A stretch of DNA of 54,515 nt, from NCBI RefSeq assembly GCF_010548145.1, contig NZ_JAAGLN010000015.1, forward strand, positions 1 through 54,515, given 5' to 3'. How positions within the stretch are numbered: the first letter of the stretch is position 1; each line of letters opens with the position of its first letter. Source of the stretch: Streptomyces sp. SID10853 (GTDB lineage: Bacteria > Actinomycetota > Actinomycetes > Streptomycetales > Streptomycetaceae). A model generated the notes under the pieces. The model was not told the DNA's origin. It ran no database searches and was given only the letters and a program-made list of their open reading frames with translations. This document shows positions 44,276 through 52,401 of the stretch, piece by piece. The translations under genes were made by a program, and so were the position numbers.

Positions 44276-46408
44276 GTGTCCAAACTGACCGACGTGCCCA
44301 AACGCATCCTGATCGGCCGGGCGCTGCGCAGCGACAAGCTGGGCGAGACCCTTCTCCCCAAACGCATCGCGCTTCCCGTCTTCGCCTCCGACCCTCTGTC
44401 CTCGGTGGCGTACGCCCCGGGAGAAGTGCTGCTCGTCCTCTCTGTCGCGGGTGTGTCGGCCTACCACTTCAGCCCGTGGATCGCGGTCGCCGTCGTGGTG
44501 CTGATGTTCACCGTGGTGGCGTCCTACCGGCAGAACGTGCACGCCTACCCCAGCGGCGGCGGTGACTACGAGGTCGCCACCACCAATCTGGGGCCGAAGG
44601 CCGGGCTCACGGTGGCGAGTGCCCTGCTCGTCGACTACGTACTCACCGTCGCCGTGTCGATTGCCTCCGGCGTCGAGAACCTCGGCTCGGCGATTCCTTT
44701 CGTGGTCGAGCACAAGGTGCTCTGCGCCGTCGGCACGATTGTTGTGCTGACCCTGATGAATCTGCGCGGTGTGAAGGAATCGGGGAAGCTTTTCGCGATT
44801 CCGACGTATGTCTTCGTCGCCGGTGTCTTCATCATGATCGCGTGGGGCGCCTTCCGCGGGCTCGTACTCGGCGACACCATGAAGGCCCCGACCGCTGGCT
44901 TCACCATTCACGCCGAGCGCGGCGGCCTCGGCGGCTTCGCCATGGTCTTCCTGCTGCTGCGGGCCTTCTCCTCCGGCTGTGCGGCGCTCACCGGCGTCGA
45001 GGCGATCAGCAACGGCGTACCGGCCTTCCGCAAGCCCAAGAGCAAGAACGCCGCGTCCACGCTGGCCCTGATGGGCATCCTGGCCGTCACGATGTTCTGC
45101 GGGATCATCGGCCTCGCCATGGCCACCAAGGTGCGGATGGCGTCCAACCCCGGCACCGACCTGCTCAACCACGGGGTGCCGCTGGGCGCCGGCTACAACC
45201 AGGACCCGGTGATCTCGCAGGTGGCCGCCGCCGTCTTCGGCAACGGCACCTTCTTCTTCGTGGTCCTCGCCGCCGCGACCGCGCTGGTTCTCTTCCTGGC
45301 CGCCAACACCGCGTACAACGGCTTCCCGCTGCTCGGCTCGATCCTCGCCCAGGACCGCTACCTGCCGCGCCAGCTGCACACCCGGGGCGACCGGCTGGCC
45401 TTCTCCAACGGCATCGTGCTGCTGGCGGGCGCGGCCGTGCTGCTGGTGGTCATCTACGGAGCCGACTCGACGCGGCTGATCCAGCTGTACATCGTGGGCG
45501 TGTTCGTCTCCTTCACCCTCAGCCAGACCGGCATGGTCCGGCACTGGAACCGCCACCTGGCGACCGAGAAGGACCCGAACAAGCGCCGCCACATGATCCG
45601 TTCGCGCGCCATCAACACCTTCGGCGCTTTCTTCACCGGACTGGTGCTGGTCGTCGTCCTGGCCACCAAGTTCACCCATGGCGCCTGGGTCGCGCTGCTC
45701 GGCATGGTGATCTTCTTCGGGACCATGACCGCGATCCGCAAGCACTACGACCGGGTCGCCGAGGAGATCGCGGCGCCGGACGAGCCGTCCGAGGAGAGCC
45801 TGCGCCCCTCGCGCGTCCACTCGATCGTGCTGGTCTCCAAGGTCCACCGGCCGACGCTGCGCGCGCTCGGTTACGCGAAGCTGATGCGCTCCGACCATCT
45901 GGAGGCGCTCTCCATCGGGGTCGACCCGGCCGAGACGAAGGCGCTCAAGGACGACTGGGAGCGGCGCGGCATCAATGTGCCGCTGAAGATCCTGGACTCC
46001 CCGTACCGCGAGATCACCCGGCCGATCATCGAGTACGTACGGGGCCTGCGGCGCGAGAGCCCGCGGGACGTGGTCTCCATCTACATCCCCGAGTACGTGG
46101 TGGGGCACTGGTACGAGCACGTGCTGCACAACCAGAGCGCCCTGCGCCTGAAGGGCCGGCTGCTCTTCACGCCCGGTGTCATGGTCACCTCGGTCCCGTA
46201 CCAGCTGGAGTCCTCGGAACTCGCGAAGAAGCGCGCGAGGAAGCGGGCCGACTGGAACGCGCCGGGCGCGGTGCGCCGGGGCCCGGTGACGAGGCGGCCG
46301 GAGGAGCCTGTGGCCGCCGGTAAGGGGGCGTCGCGCGGGCAGGGCGCGTCGGGCGGTAAGGGCGCCAAGGGTTCGAAGGGGCCGCAGGGTCCACAGGACA
46401 AGAGCTGA
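44276..46408 (+). CDS. APC-family permease, KimA-like potassium transporter candidate
   Basis: A 710-residue APC superfamily protein with about 12 membrane segments (residues 40-475). A cytoplasmic domain of about 200 residues follows, then a Lys/Gly/Arg-rich tail. The length and C-terminal domain match KimA-type proton/potassium symporters (B. subtilis YdaO) rather than plain amino-acid permeases, and adjacency to trkA genes supports this. TACGAT (44263-44268) lies 7 bp before GTG 44276, so the mRNA may be leaderless. B. subtilis KimA is inhibited by c-di-AMP; whether this protein is, is unknown. The substrate is inferred. Confidence 0.82.
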   Translation: MSKLTDVPKRILIGRALRSDKLGETLLPKRIALPVFASDPLSSVAYAPGEVLLVLSVAGVSAYHFSPWIAVAVVVLMFTVVASYRQNVHAYPSGGGDYEVATTNLGPKAGLTVASALLVDYVLTVAVSIASGVENLGSAIPFVVEHKVLCAVGTIVVLTLMNLRGVKESGKLFAIPTYVFVAGVFIMIAWGAFRGLVLGDTMKAPTAGFTIHAERGGLGGFAMVFLLLRAFSSGCAALTGVEAISNGVPAFRKPKSKNAASTLALMGILAVTMFCGIIGLAMATKVRMASNPGTDLLNHGVPLGAGYNQDPVISQVAAAVFGNGTFFFVVLAAATALVLFLAANTAYNGFPLLGSILAQDRYLPRQLHTRGDRLAFSNGIVLLAGAAVLLVVIYGADSTRLIQLYIVGVFVSFTLSQTGMVRHWNRHLATEKDPNKRRHMIRSRAINTFGAFFTGLVLVVVLATKFTHGAWVALLGMVIFFGTMTAIRKHYDRVAEEIAAPDEPSEESLRPSRVHSIVLVSKVHRPTLRALGYAKLMRSDHLEALSIGVDPAETKALKDDWERRGINVPLKILDSPYREITRPIIEYVRGLRRESPRDVVSIYIPEYVVGHWYEHVLHNQSALRLKGRLLFTPGVMVTSVPYQLESSELAKKRARKRADWNAPGAVRRGPVTRRPEEPVAAGKGASRGQGASGGKGAKGSKGPQGPQDKS

Positions 46409-46534
46409 GGGAAACCGGCTTACCCCCGGCGGCAATGAGCCGCTGTCCGACTGGTGAACGGCCGGGCAACACCCACGTAGACTGGTGGGTCGTTGTCCGG
46501 CTGTTCCCTTTTGATCTTCTGGAGTCCCCCCGCC

Positions 46535-47863
46535 ATGCAGACAGAACCCACGTCATCGCTGGTCGGGGAGGAGTACGAGGTCGAGGTCGGCCCCGTCGCG
46601 CACGGCGGCCACTGCATCGCCCGCACCGAGGAGGGCCGGGTCCTCTTCGTACGGCACACCCTGCCCGGCGAGAAGGTCGTCGCCCGGGTGACCGACGGCG
46701 AGGAGAGCTCACGCTTCCTGCGGGCCGACGCCGTCCGGATCATCGAGGCGTCCAAGGACCGGGTCGAGGCCCCGTGCCCCTTCTCCGGCCCCGGCCGGTG
46801 CGGCGGCTGCGACTGGCAGCACGCCAAGCCGGGCGCGCAGCGCAGGCTCAAGGGCGAAGTGATCACTGAGCAGCTCCAGCGGCTGGCGGGCCTGACCCCG
46901 GAGGAAGCGGGCTGGGACGGCACCGTGATGCCGGCCGCCGGTGACAAACTGCCGCCGGGCGAGGTGCCCGCGTGGCGCACCCGGGTCCAGTACACGGTGG
47001 ACGACCAGGGCCGGGCGGGCCTGCGCAAGCACCGCTCGCACGAGGTCGAGCCGATCGACCACTGCATGATCGCGGCGCCGGGCGTCACGGAACTGGGCAT
47101 CGAGAAGCGCGAATGGCCGCAGCTGGCATCCGTCGAGGCCATCGCGGCCACCGGCTCCAGCGACCGCCAGGTGGTCCTCACCCCGAAGCCGGGCGGCCGG
47201 CTGCCCCTGGTCGAGCTGGACAAGCCGGTCTCGGTGCTGCGCGTCGAGGAGCACGACGGGGGAGTGCACCGGGTCCACGGGCGCCCCTTCGTCCGCGAAC
47301 GGGCCGACGGCCGTACGTACCGCGTCGGCATGGGCGGCTTCTGGCAGGTCCACCCGCAGGCGGCCGACACCCTGCTGAAGGCAGTGATGCAGGGCCTGAT
47401 GCCCCGCAAGGGCGACTCGGCGCTCGATCTGTACTGCGGCGTCGGCCTGTTCGCGGGCGCCATCGCCGAACGGGTCGGCGAACAGGGCGCGGTGCTCGGT
47501 ATCGAGTCCTCGAAGCGCGCGTGCGAGGACGCCAGGCACAACCTGAAGGAACTGCCGAGGGTCCGCATCGAACACGGCAAGGTCGAGGCAGCCCTGCCCC
47601 GCACGGGCATCACGGAGACGGACCTGATCGTCCTGGACCCGCCCCGGGCGGGCGCGGGCAAGCAGACGGTCAAACACCTGACGTCCCTGGGCGCCCGCCG
47701 CATCGCGTACGTGGCCTGCGACCCGGCGGCGCTGGCACGGGACTTGGCGTACTTCCGCGATGGCGGGTACAGGGTGCGGGTGCTGCGGGCCTTTGATCTC
47801 TTTCCGATGACGCATCATGTGGAGTGCGTGGCGATCCTTGAACCGGCCGAAAAGGGCGCCTGA
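46535..47863 (+). CDS. TrmA/RumA-family RNA (uracil-5-)methyltransferase
   Basis: A 442-residue SAM-dependent RNA methyltransferase. An N-terminal TRAM domain (about 5-65) is followed by cysteines C81, C89, C92 and C177 in the [4Fe-4S] arrangement of RlmD/RumA enzymes. The SAM motif is LDLYCGVGLFAGA, and the nucleophile C395 is in YVACDPAALARDL. The predicted product is m5U in rRNA or tRNA. Start ATG 46535 with GGAG upstream; a -10-like TAGACT lies near 46476. Corresponds to Rv2689c and is the last gene of the conserved block. Confidence 0.93.
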   Translation: MQTEPTSSLVGEEYEVEVGPVAHGGHCIARTEEGRVLFVRHTLPGEKVVARVTDGEESSRFLRADAVRIIEASKDRVEAPCPFSGPGRCGGCDWQHAKPGAQRRLKGEVITEQLQRLAGLTPEEAGWDGTVMPAAGDKLPPGEVPAWRTRVQYTVDDQGRAGLRKHRSHEVEPIDHCMIAAPGVTELGIEKREWPQLASVEAIAATGSSDRQVVLTPKPGGRLPLVELDKPVSVLRVEEHDGGVHRVHGRPFVRERADGRTYRVGMGGFWQVHPQAADTLLKAVMQGLMPRKGDSALDLYCGVGLFAGAIAERVGEQGAVLGIESSKRACEDARHNLKELPRVRIEHGKVEAALPRTGITETDLIVLDPPRAGAGKQTVKHLTSLGARRIAYVACDPAALARDLAYFRDGGYRVRVLRAFDLFPMTHHVECVAILEPAEKGA

Positions 47864-48035
47864 CCTGCGGGTTTGAGTGGTGTGCGTTATCTGCGGTGTG
47901 GGCGTTACGGGCGATTTCCTGACTTCCCCGGCCGAATGTGGTCTGCGTCAGGCCGTTGAAGTTCAAGGAGTCCAGGGGGCCCTTTGCCTTCGCTCTGCCG
48001 GCCATCGTCCTATTCCTGCAGAAGCGGTGGGATTC
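47864..48035. other. Non-coding junction before the repeat array
   Basis: No gene, hairpin or promoter is convincing here. It is the boundary between the conserved block and the accessory region. Confidence 0.5.
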
Positions 48036-48179
48036 CCCTGAGGCCCTGAGGCCCTGAGGCCCTGAGGCCCTGAGGCCCTGAGGCCCTGAGGCCCTGAGGC
48101 CCTGAGGCCCTGAGGCCCTGAGGCCCTGAGGCCCTGAGGCCCTGAGGCCCTGAGGCCCTGAGGCCCTGGGGTGTACCAG
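48036..48179. repeat. 8-bp tandem array, CCCTGAGG x17
   Basis: Seventeen perfect head-to-tail copies of CCCTGAGG run from 48036 to 48171, followed by one copy with a single change (CCCTGGGG, 48172-48179). Each unit contains CCTNAGG. There are no spacers, so it is not CRISPR. The plus strand has a stop in every frame; the minus strand is open in all frames but has no supported gene. Confidence 0.97.
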
Positions 48180-48258
48180 TGCCGGGGCGGCCGGGTGGGG
48201 AGGGATTCGCGAGACCCGGCCGGCCCGTGACGGCGCCCGCTGTGCGGAGGCGGCGTGG

Positions 48259-49014
48259 TCAGATGGCGGTGCGGCCGCCGTCGACGTTGAGGATCGTGCC
48301 GGTGATGTAACTGGACTTGTCCGTGGTCAGGTACACGATGGCGTTGGCGATCTCGTCGGCGTCGGCGACGTAGCCAAGCGGGGCCTGCTTGCCGAGCTCG
48401 TCGAGTCCGTCGCCCATGGCGTCGACGACGTGCTGGCTGCTGGTGGTTCCAGGGCTGACCGCGTTGACGCGGACACCGGCCGGGCCGAACTCCGCAGCCC
48501 AGGACTTGGTGAGCAGGTTCAGTGCGGCCTTGGTCGCGCCGTACACCCCCATGCCCGGAACAGCGAACTGGCCAACCATCGTCGAGGTGTTGACGATCAC
48601 GCCCTTGCCGCGAGCGGCCATCATCGGCGCGAGCTCCGCGACGAGGAAGAAGTGACCCTTGAGGTTCGTGCTGAACATCATCTCCCAGTTCTCCTCCAGC
48701 GTCTCCGCCGTCGGGCCGAACACCGCCGTCCCGGCGTTATTGATCAGGATGTCGATCTGGCCCCCGGAAGTCTCCAGCGCCCGCTGGGCCAAGTCGCGGG
48801 CCGACGCCGCGTCGCTGAGTTCAGCGCGAACGTAGTCGGCCGTGCCGCCGGCCGCGCGGATCGCCGCGACGACGCCGTCGCCGAGTTCCTGGCGACGGCC
48901 GACCACGATCACGTGCGCCCCGTGCTCGGCGAGTTGCTTGGCCGTGGCCTCGCCGATCCCGCTGGTCGAACCGGTCACGAGTGCCGTGCGCCCCGAGAGG
49001 TCCTGCTCTGCCAT
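48259..49014 (-). CDS. SDR family oxidoreductase
   Basis: A 251-residue classical short-chain dehydrogenase. Cofactor motif TGSTSGIGEA is at residues 15-24, NNAG at 92-95, catalytic Ser in VNTSTMVGQ, and the YGATK Tyr-Lys pair at about 158-162. GRR after the second strand suggests an NADP(H) preference. The C-terminus SSYITGTILNVDGGRTAI is typical. Start ATG complementary to 49012-49014. The substrate is unknown. It is followed on the same strand by the repeat array rather than a terminator. Confidence 0.92.
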   Translation of the reverse strand: MAEQDLSGRTALVTGSTSGIGEATAKQLAEHGAHVIVVGRRQELGDGVVAAIRAAGGTADYVRAELSDAASARDLAQRALETSGGQIDILINNAGTAVFGPTAETLEENWEMMFSTNLKGHFFLVAELAPMMAARGKGVIVNTSTMVGQFAVPGMGVYGATKAALNLLTKSWAAEFGPAGVRVNAVSPGTTSSQHVVDAMGDGLDELGKQAPLGYVADADEIANAIVYLTTDKSSYITGTILNVDGGRTAI

Positions 49015-49145
49015 TGGCTCTCCTTGTTGATGCCGTTGACGTCGGGTGTGCCAGTGAGCGTCTGGTTTTGGGGTCTTGAAGGTGTTTCGTACGGTCGATG
49101 TGCCGGCCCACCGGTCCGCTGGTGGTGCTGCGGAGGCTCGGCAAT

Positions 49146-49180
49146 GCGGTGTGGTGCGGTGTGGTGCGGTGTGGTGTGGT
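49146..49180. repeat. 10-bp tandem repeat GCGGTGTGGT x3.5
   Basis: Three perfect units (49146-49155, 49156-49165, 49166-49175) plus GTGGT lie between the SDR gene and the decayed hemerythrin gene. Confidence 0.9.
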
Positions 49181-49198
49181 GCCGGGGGGTGGGGCGGG

Positions 49199-49728
49199 TC
49201 AGCCGCGGATCTTGCTGGTCTCGCGGGTGAACTGGCGGTGGCCGATCAGCTTGTAGGCGATACGAGCCGGGGCCCGCAGGGCCTTCATGAAGCTTTGCCG
49301 TTCCGCGTCATCGGTTTCCTCGGTGATGTGGCCGAGGATGACCAGCCGCCGCGTGAGGGGGATCGCGCTCATGCCGTGCTTGCCGAGTGCGTCCCATTCG
49401 CCCTGCGTGAGTGTGGCGGAGACGATCGGCAGTATTTCCTGCTCCTCGTCGGCCGGGTGCTCGATCAGGGTCGGCCTCATGGTGTCGTGCGAGCGGCCAT
49501 CCGCTCGCCCGGTTCATCCGGTCCATCAGCTCCGGGTCGAGCACAGCTCGCTCGCGCAGCAGCGGAAAGAGCAGTTTGTCCTCGCTGGTGTGGTGTGGGG
49601 AGGAAAGTCAGCATCTCCTGGGCGTGCGCACCGGTGACCTCGGCTCGCGCGCGGTCACCGGCCGCGGCGCGGAACAACCACGGAAGCTGCGCGAACTCGC
49701 GGCGGAGGACTCGGGGGATCAGCACCAT
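49199..49728 (-). pseudogene. Decayed hemerythrin (HHE) domain gene
   Basis: Three reading frames must be joined to rebuild the family sequence. Frame 1 from 49728 reads MVLIPRVLRREFAQLPWLF to HAQEMLTFL. A frameshift near 49600 leads to PHHTSEDKLLFPLLRERAV and DPELMDRMN. A second shift near 49480, with roughly 40 family residues missing, leads to RPTLIEHPADEEQEILP and the conserved C-terminus ending TSKIRG at 49199. The usual first histidine ligand (VLIHRVLRRE) is proline here. Hemerythrin-like domains bind a di-iron centre. The C-terminal 93-codon frame could still be translated, but the gene is broken. Confidence 0.8.
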
Positions 49729-49761
49729 CTCCGTGGGTGTCGACGCCGGGCCCGGAAGCAG

Positions 49762-50646
49762 TCACCGTGACTCCTCGGTGCGTGACTCCTCGGTGCCCGT
49801 GGCGTTCCGGATGGCTTCGTGCGCCGTGGTCGCGGGTCGGCCGATGAGCTTGACCAGGTCGTCACGGTCGGTGAACAACTCTCCGCGGGCCAGCCCGGCA
49901 TCGGCATCAGCCACCGCGGCGGCCATCTCCGGAGGCAGCCCGGCACCCGTCAACGTCGTGGTGTAGTCGGCGACCGGCATGTCCCGGTAGTCGATGTGGG
50001 TGCCCAGGACCTCGCTGAACGTGGCGGCGAGTTCGGCCAGCGTGAACGGTGCTCCGCCGAGTTCGTAGGTCGCTCCGAGGTGTCCGTCCTGTGTCAGCAC
50101 CGCGGCCGCGGCGGCCGCCAGGTCACGCCGGGCGGCCGCACTGACCCGCCCGTCGTGCGCGCTGCCCAGCAGTGCGTGGTACTGCGTGATCATCGGGAGC
50201 TGGTCGGTGTAGTTCTCCAGGTACCACCCGTTGCGCAGGATGACGAACCCCGAACCGCCGGCCCGCAGATACTCCTCGGTACGGCGATGTTCGTCAGCCA
50301 GCGTCATTCGCGCGGTCGAGGCGTTGAGGATGCTGGTGTACACGATGCGGGAGACACCCGCCCGGCGCGCCGCGTCGATGGCGTTGCGGGCGTGGTCGAA
50401 CCGCTCGCCGACCGTCGTCGTGGAAACCAGCAGCATCGTGTCGGCTCCCGCGAAAGCCTCGTCGAGACTGCCCGGGTCGGCGAAGTCCGCGCGCCGCACC
50501 GTGACCCCGATCCGCGCGAGGCCGGCGAGCTTGCCGGTGTCCCGGCCGGTGGCCACGACCTGCTCCGGCGGCGTCCCGGCAGCGAGGAGTTGATCGACGA
50601 CGAGCCGGCCGAGATGACCTGAGGCTCCGGTGATGACAGTGGACAT
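49762..50646 (-). CDS. NmrA-like NAD(P)-binding reductase (QorB type)
   Basis: A 294-residue atypical SDR of the NmrA/QOR2 family. The Rossmann motif TGASGHLGRLVVDQLLAAG is at residues 6-24, followed by VVATGRD for NADP. Conserved ILRNGWYLENY and YELGGAPFTLAELAATFSEVLG segments match NAD(P)H:quinone oxidoreductase QorB-like proteins. The start is the ATG complementary to 50644-50646. The C-terminus carries a 15-bp tandem duplication that doubles TEESR. Same strand as the SDR upstream, with 36 bp between. Confidence 0.9.
   Translation of the reverse strand: MSTVITGASGHLGRLVVDQLLAAGTPPEQVVATGRDTGKLAGLARIGVTVRRADFADPGSLDEAFAGADTMLLVSTTTVGERFDHARNAIDAARRAGVSRIVYTSILNASTARMTLADEHRRTEEYLRAGGSGFVILRNGWYLENYTDQLPMITQYHALLGSAHDGRVSAAARRDLAAAAAAVLTQDGHLGATYELGGAPFTLAELAATFSEVLGTHIDYRDMPVADYTTTLTGAGLPPEMAAAVADADAGLARGELFTDRDDLVKLIGRPATTAHEAIRNATGTEESRTEESR
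49766..49795. repeat. 15-bp direct duplication at the 3' end of the NmrA-like gene
   Basis: CGTGACTCCTCGGTG occurs twice in tandem (49766-49780 and 49781-49795), duplicating five residues in frame. Confidence 0.9.
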
Positions 50647-50682
50647 GGTGTTTCCCTTCGACACAGGTGCGGTGTGCCGTGT

Positions 50683-51456
50683 CTAGTTCCAGCCGCCGTC
50701 GGCTTCGATGGTGGTGCCGGTGATGAAGGACGCTTCGGGGGAGAGCAGAAACGTGACCGTGGCGGCGATTTCGTCAGGTTGGGCCAACCGGCCCAGTGCG
50801 CTCATGGAGCGCATGAGTGCGGGAAAGGGCACATCGGCCAGGGCGGGATGGACGTAGTTGGGGGCATAGCCGGCCATACGCGTGGCGGTGGCGCCGGGGG
50901 CGACCGCGTTGATGGCGATGTTCCGCTCGGCCAGCTCGGGAGCGAGATTGCGCACCATGGCCGGAATGGCGGCCTTGCTTGCCGCGTACAGGGCGTGCTG
51001 ACGGACCGCCAGGCGCGCACTGACCGAGGAGCTGAGCACGATCCGGCCGCCGTCGGTCATCGCGGCCACCGCAGCCTGGGTGATGAACAGCTGCCCGGCC
51101 ACGTTGGTCTGAAAAAGGCGGTCGAAGTCGGCCTGAGTGATGGTTTCCAGCGCTCCGAAGTGCTCGATCCCGGCATTGCTGACCAGCAGGTCCAGGCCAC
51201 CGAACTCGGACACCACCGCGCCGACGAGCTCGTGGGTCTGTGTCCTCTCGCCGATATCGGCCGGGAAGGCCGACGCGGCACAGCCACTGTCGCGGAGTTC
51301 GCCGACGAGCGCCTCGGCCGCCTCCTGATCGGACCGATAGTTGACGGCGACCGTGGCTCCCTGGGCGGCGAGCCGCCGGACGACCGCGGCGCCGATTCCG
51401 CTGCTGCCTCCGGTGATCAGGACCCGCTTGCCTGCCAGGCTCGATGTCGATGTCAT
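50683..51456 (-). CDS. SDR family oxidoreductase (FabG-like)
   Basis: A 257-residue classical SDR. Cofactor motif TGGSSGIGAA is at about residues 15-24, NAG in VSNAGIEHF, catalytic Ser in VLSSSVSA, and YAASK as the Tyr-Lys pair. NYRSD suggests NADP(H). The C-terminus SFITGTTIEADGGWN is typical. The ATG complementary to 51454-51456 matches family length; the longer open frame lacks support. It is divergent from the marR gene and probably in one transcript with the NmrA-like gene. Confidence 0.91.
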   Translation of the reverse strand: MTSTSSLAGKRVLITGGSSGIGAAVVRRLAAQGATVAVNYRSDQEAAEALVGELRDSGCAASAFPADIGERTQTHELVGAVVSEFGGLDLLVSNAGIEHFGALETITQADFDRLFQTNVAGQLFITQAAVAAMTDGGRIVLSSSVSARLAVRQHALYAASKAAIPAMVRNLAPELAERNIAINAVAPGATATRMAGYAPNYVHPALADVPFPALMRSMSALGRLAQPDEIAATVTFLLSPEASFITGTTIEADGGWN

Positions 51457-51783
51457 CGCGCTACCTGCGCTCTCTCTGGGTTCTCGCTGTGTTCTGCGGA
51501 TGTGAACGGGCGGATGTGCACAGTTCCTGGGTCTCACTGCCCGTCCTTCGTCGAGCCACCCTCTCAACTAGTCAGGAACATTGACTACTGTACTCATGTG
51601 GCAACGTCGACGGCAACAGCGCCCGATGTAAGGCCGCCGCGGGTGGACGGCGCGTGCGGAACGCGGTGGGACCGGAGCCGCATGCACGCCATCGCGGCCG
51701 GGGCCGATGGCGATCCGGTTCGGCGGCATTGACGTACGGTGTGAACCTCGTTGGGTCAGGTGGGCGACGGAGCCGAGGGCTGT
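51457..51783. promoter_or_regulatory. Divergent SDR/marR intergenic region
   Basis: This 327-bp region holds no supported gene. Its main feature is the inverted repeat at 51569-51587. The marR side has GAGGG upstream of ATG 51784. Confidence 0.5.
51569..51587. promoter_or_regulatory. Candidate MarR operator TAGTCA-N7-TGACTA
   Basis: A 6-bp inverted repeat with 7-bp spacer (TAGTCAGGAACATTGACTA) lies 112 bp upstream of the SDR start. Its core GTCA-N7-TGAC (51571-51585) recurs with the same spacing at 52314-52328. Confidence 0.6.
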
Positions 51784-52227
51784 ATGGACGACGAGCAGCG
51801 GGTTGATCTAGGGGTGGCGTTGTTCATCCCGTACCGGTACGCCGAGGACCGGATGTTCCGTGCCCTGCAGGGGGCGGGGTTCGACGACTGGACCCTCGCC
51901 CAGTGCCGGGTGTTCCAACGCGTCGCCCCGGACGGTTCGCGCCTCACTGACCTCGCTGAACAGGCGCAAATGAGCAAGCAGGGCGCCGGTGTGCTGGTCG
52001 ACCAACTGGAACGCCTGGGTTATGTCCGCCGGGTCCCCGACCCTACGGACGGCCGTGCCCGGTTGATCGTGATCGAGGAACGCGGCAGGCGGGCGGTCGA
52101 GGTGGCCTCGGCGACACTCGACGAGATCCTCTCGGAGTGGAAGACCTACCTGGGCACCCGCAACTTCGCGTTGTTGCAGCAGATCCTGGATCAACTCCGC
52201 GAGATCACCGACCGCTACGCGCGGTAG
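51784..52227 (+). CDS. MarR-family transcriptional regulator
   Basis: A 147-residue winged-helix regulator. The dimerisation helices flank a MarR fold (SRLTDLAEQAQMSKQGAGVLVDQLERLGYV) and the wing DPTDGRARLIVIEERG. Start ATG 51784 is chosen over a GTG-type start at 51751 because the family N-terminus begins shortly after it. It is divergent from the SDR/NmrA genes and is flanked by two matching inverted repeats, so it probably represses itself and neighbouring genes, responding to phenolic or oxidant ligands (family knowledge). Confidence 0.9.
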   Translation: MDDEQRVDLGVALFIPYRYAEDRMFRALQGAGFDDWTLAQCRVFQRVAPDGSRLTDLAEQAQMSKQGAGVLVDQLERLGYVRRVPDPTDGRARLIVIEERGRRAVEVASATLDEILSEWKTYLGTRNFALLQQILDQLREITDRYAR

Positions 52228-52313
52228 ACCCGGCCGTACCGAGTCATCCGCCCCGATCCCCGTTCACTCCGAGCCGCCAGGGCCGCCGACGGGCTTCGAC
52301 GCCGTCTTCTATG

Positions 52314-52328
52314 GTCAATGTAATTGAC
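52314..52328. promoter_or_regulatory. Second GTCA-N7-TGAC inverted repeat
   Basis: GTCAATGTAATTGAC is a 6-3-6 perfect inverted repeat. It matches the site at 51571-51585 in 10 of 15 positions, with identical outer bases and spacing. It lies 87 bp after the marR stop. Confidence 0.6.
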
Positions 52329-52401
52329 TTGTTCGTCAGTTATTTGGACGATGGGCCGCGCGAACGACGTGCAACGCGATCTTTCGGAATCAGAGTGAGG
52401 C

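Noticed and set aside
48036..48171. Repetitive protein on the minus strand through the 8-bp array
   Set aside because: All three minus frames are open only because the unit has no stop; there is no ribosome-binding site or homology.
48036..48179. CRISPR array
   Set aside because: The repeat unit is 8 bp with no spacers and no cas genes nearby.
49477..49544. Separate small genes in the hemerythrin region
   Set aside because: The short frames join into one family sequence when frameshifts are allowed, so a single pseudogene is the simpler reading.
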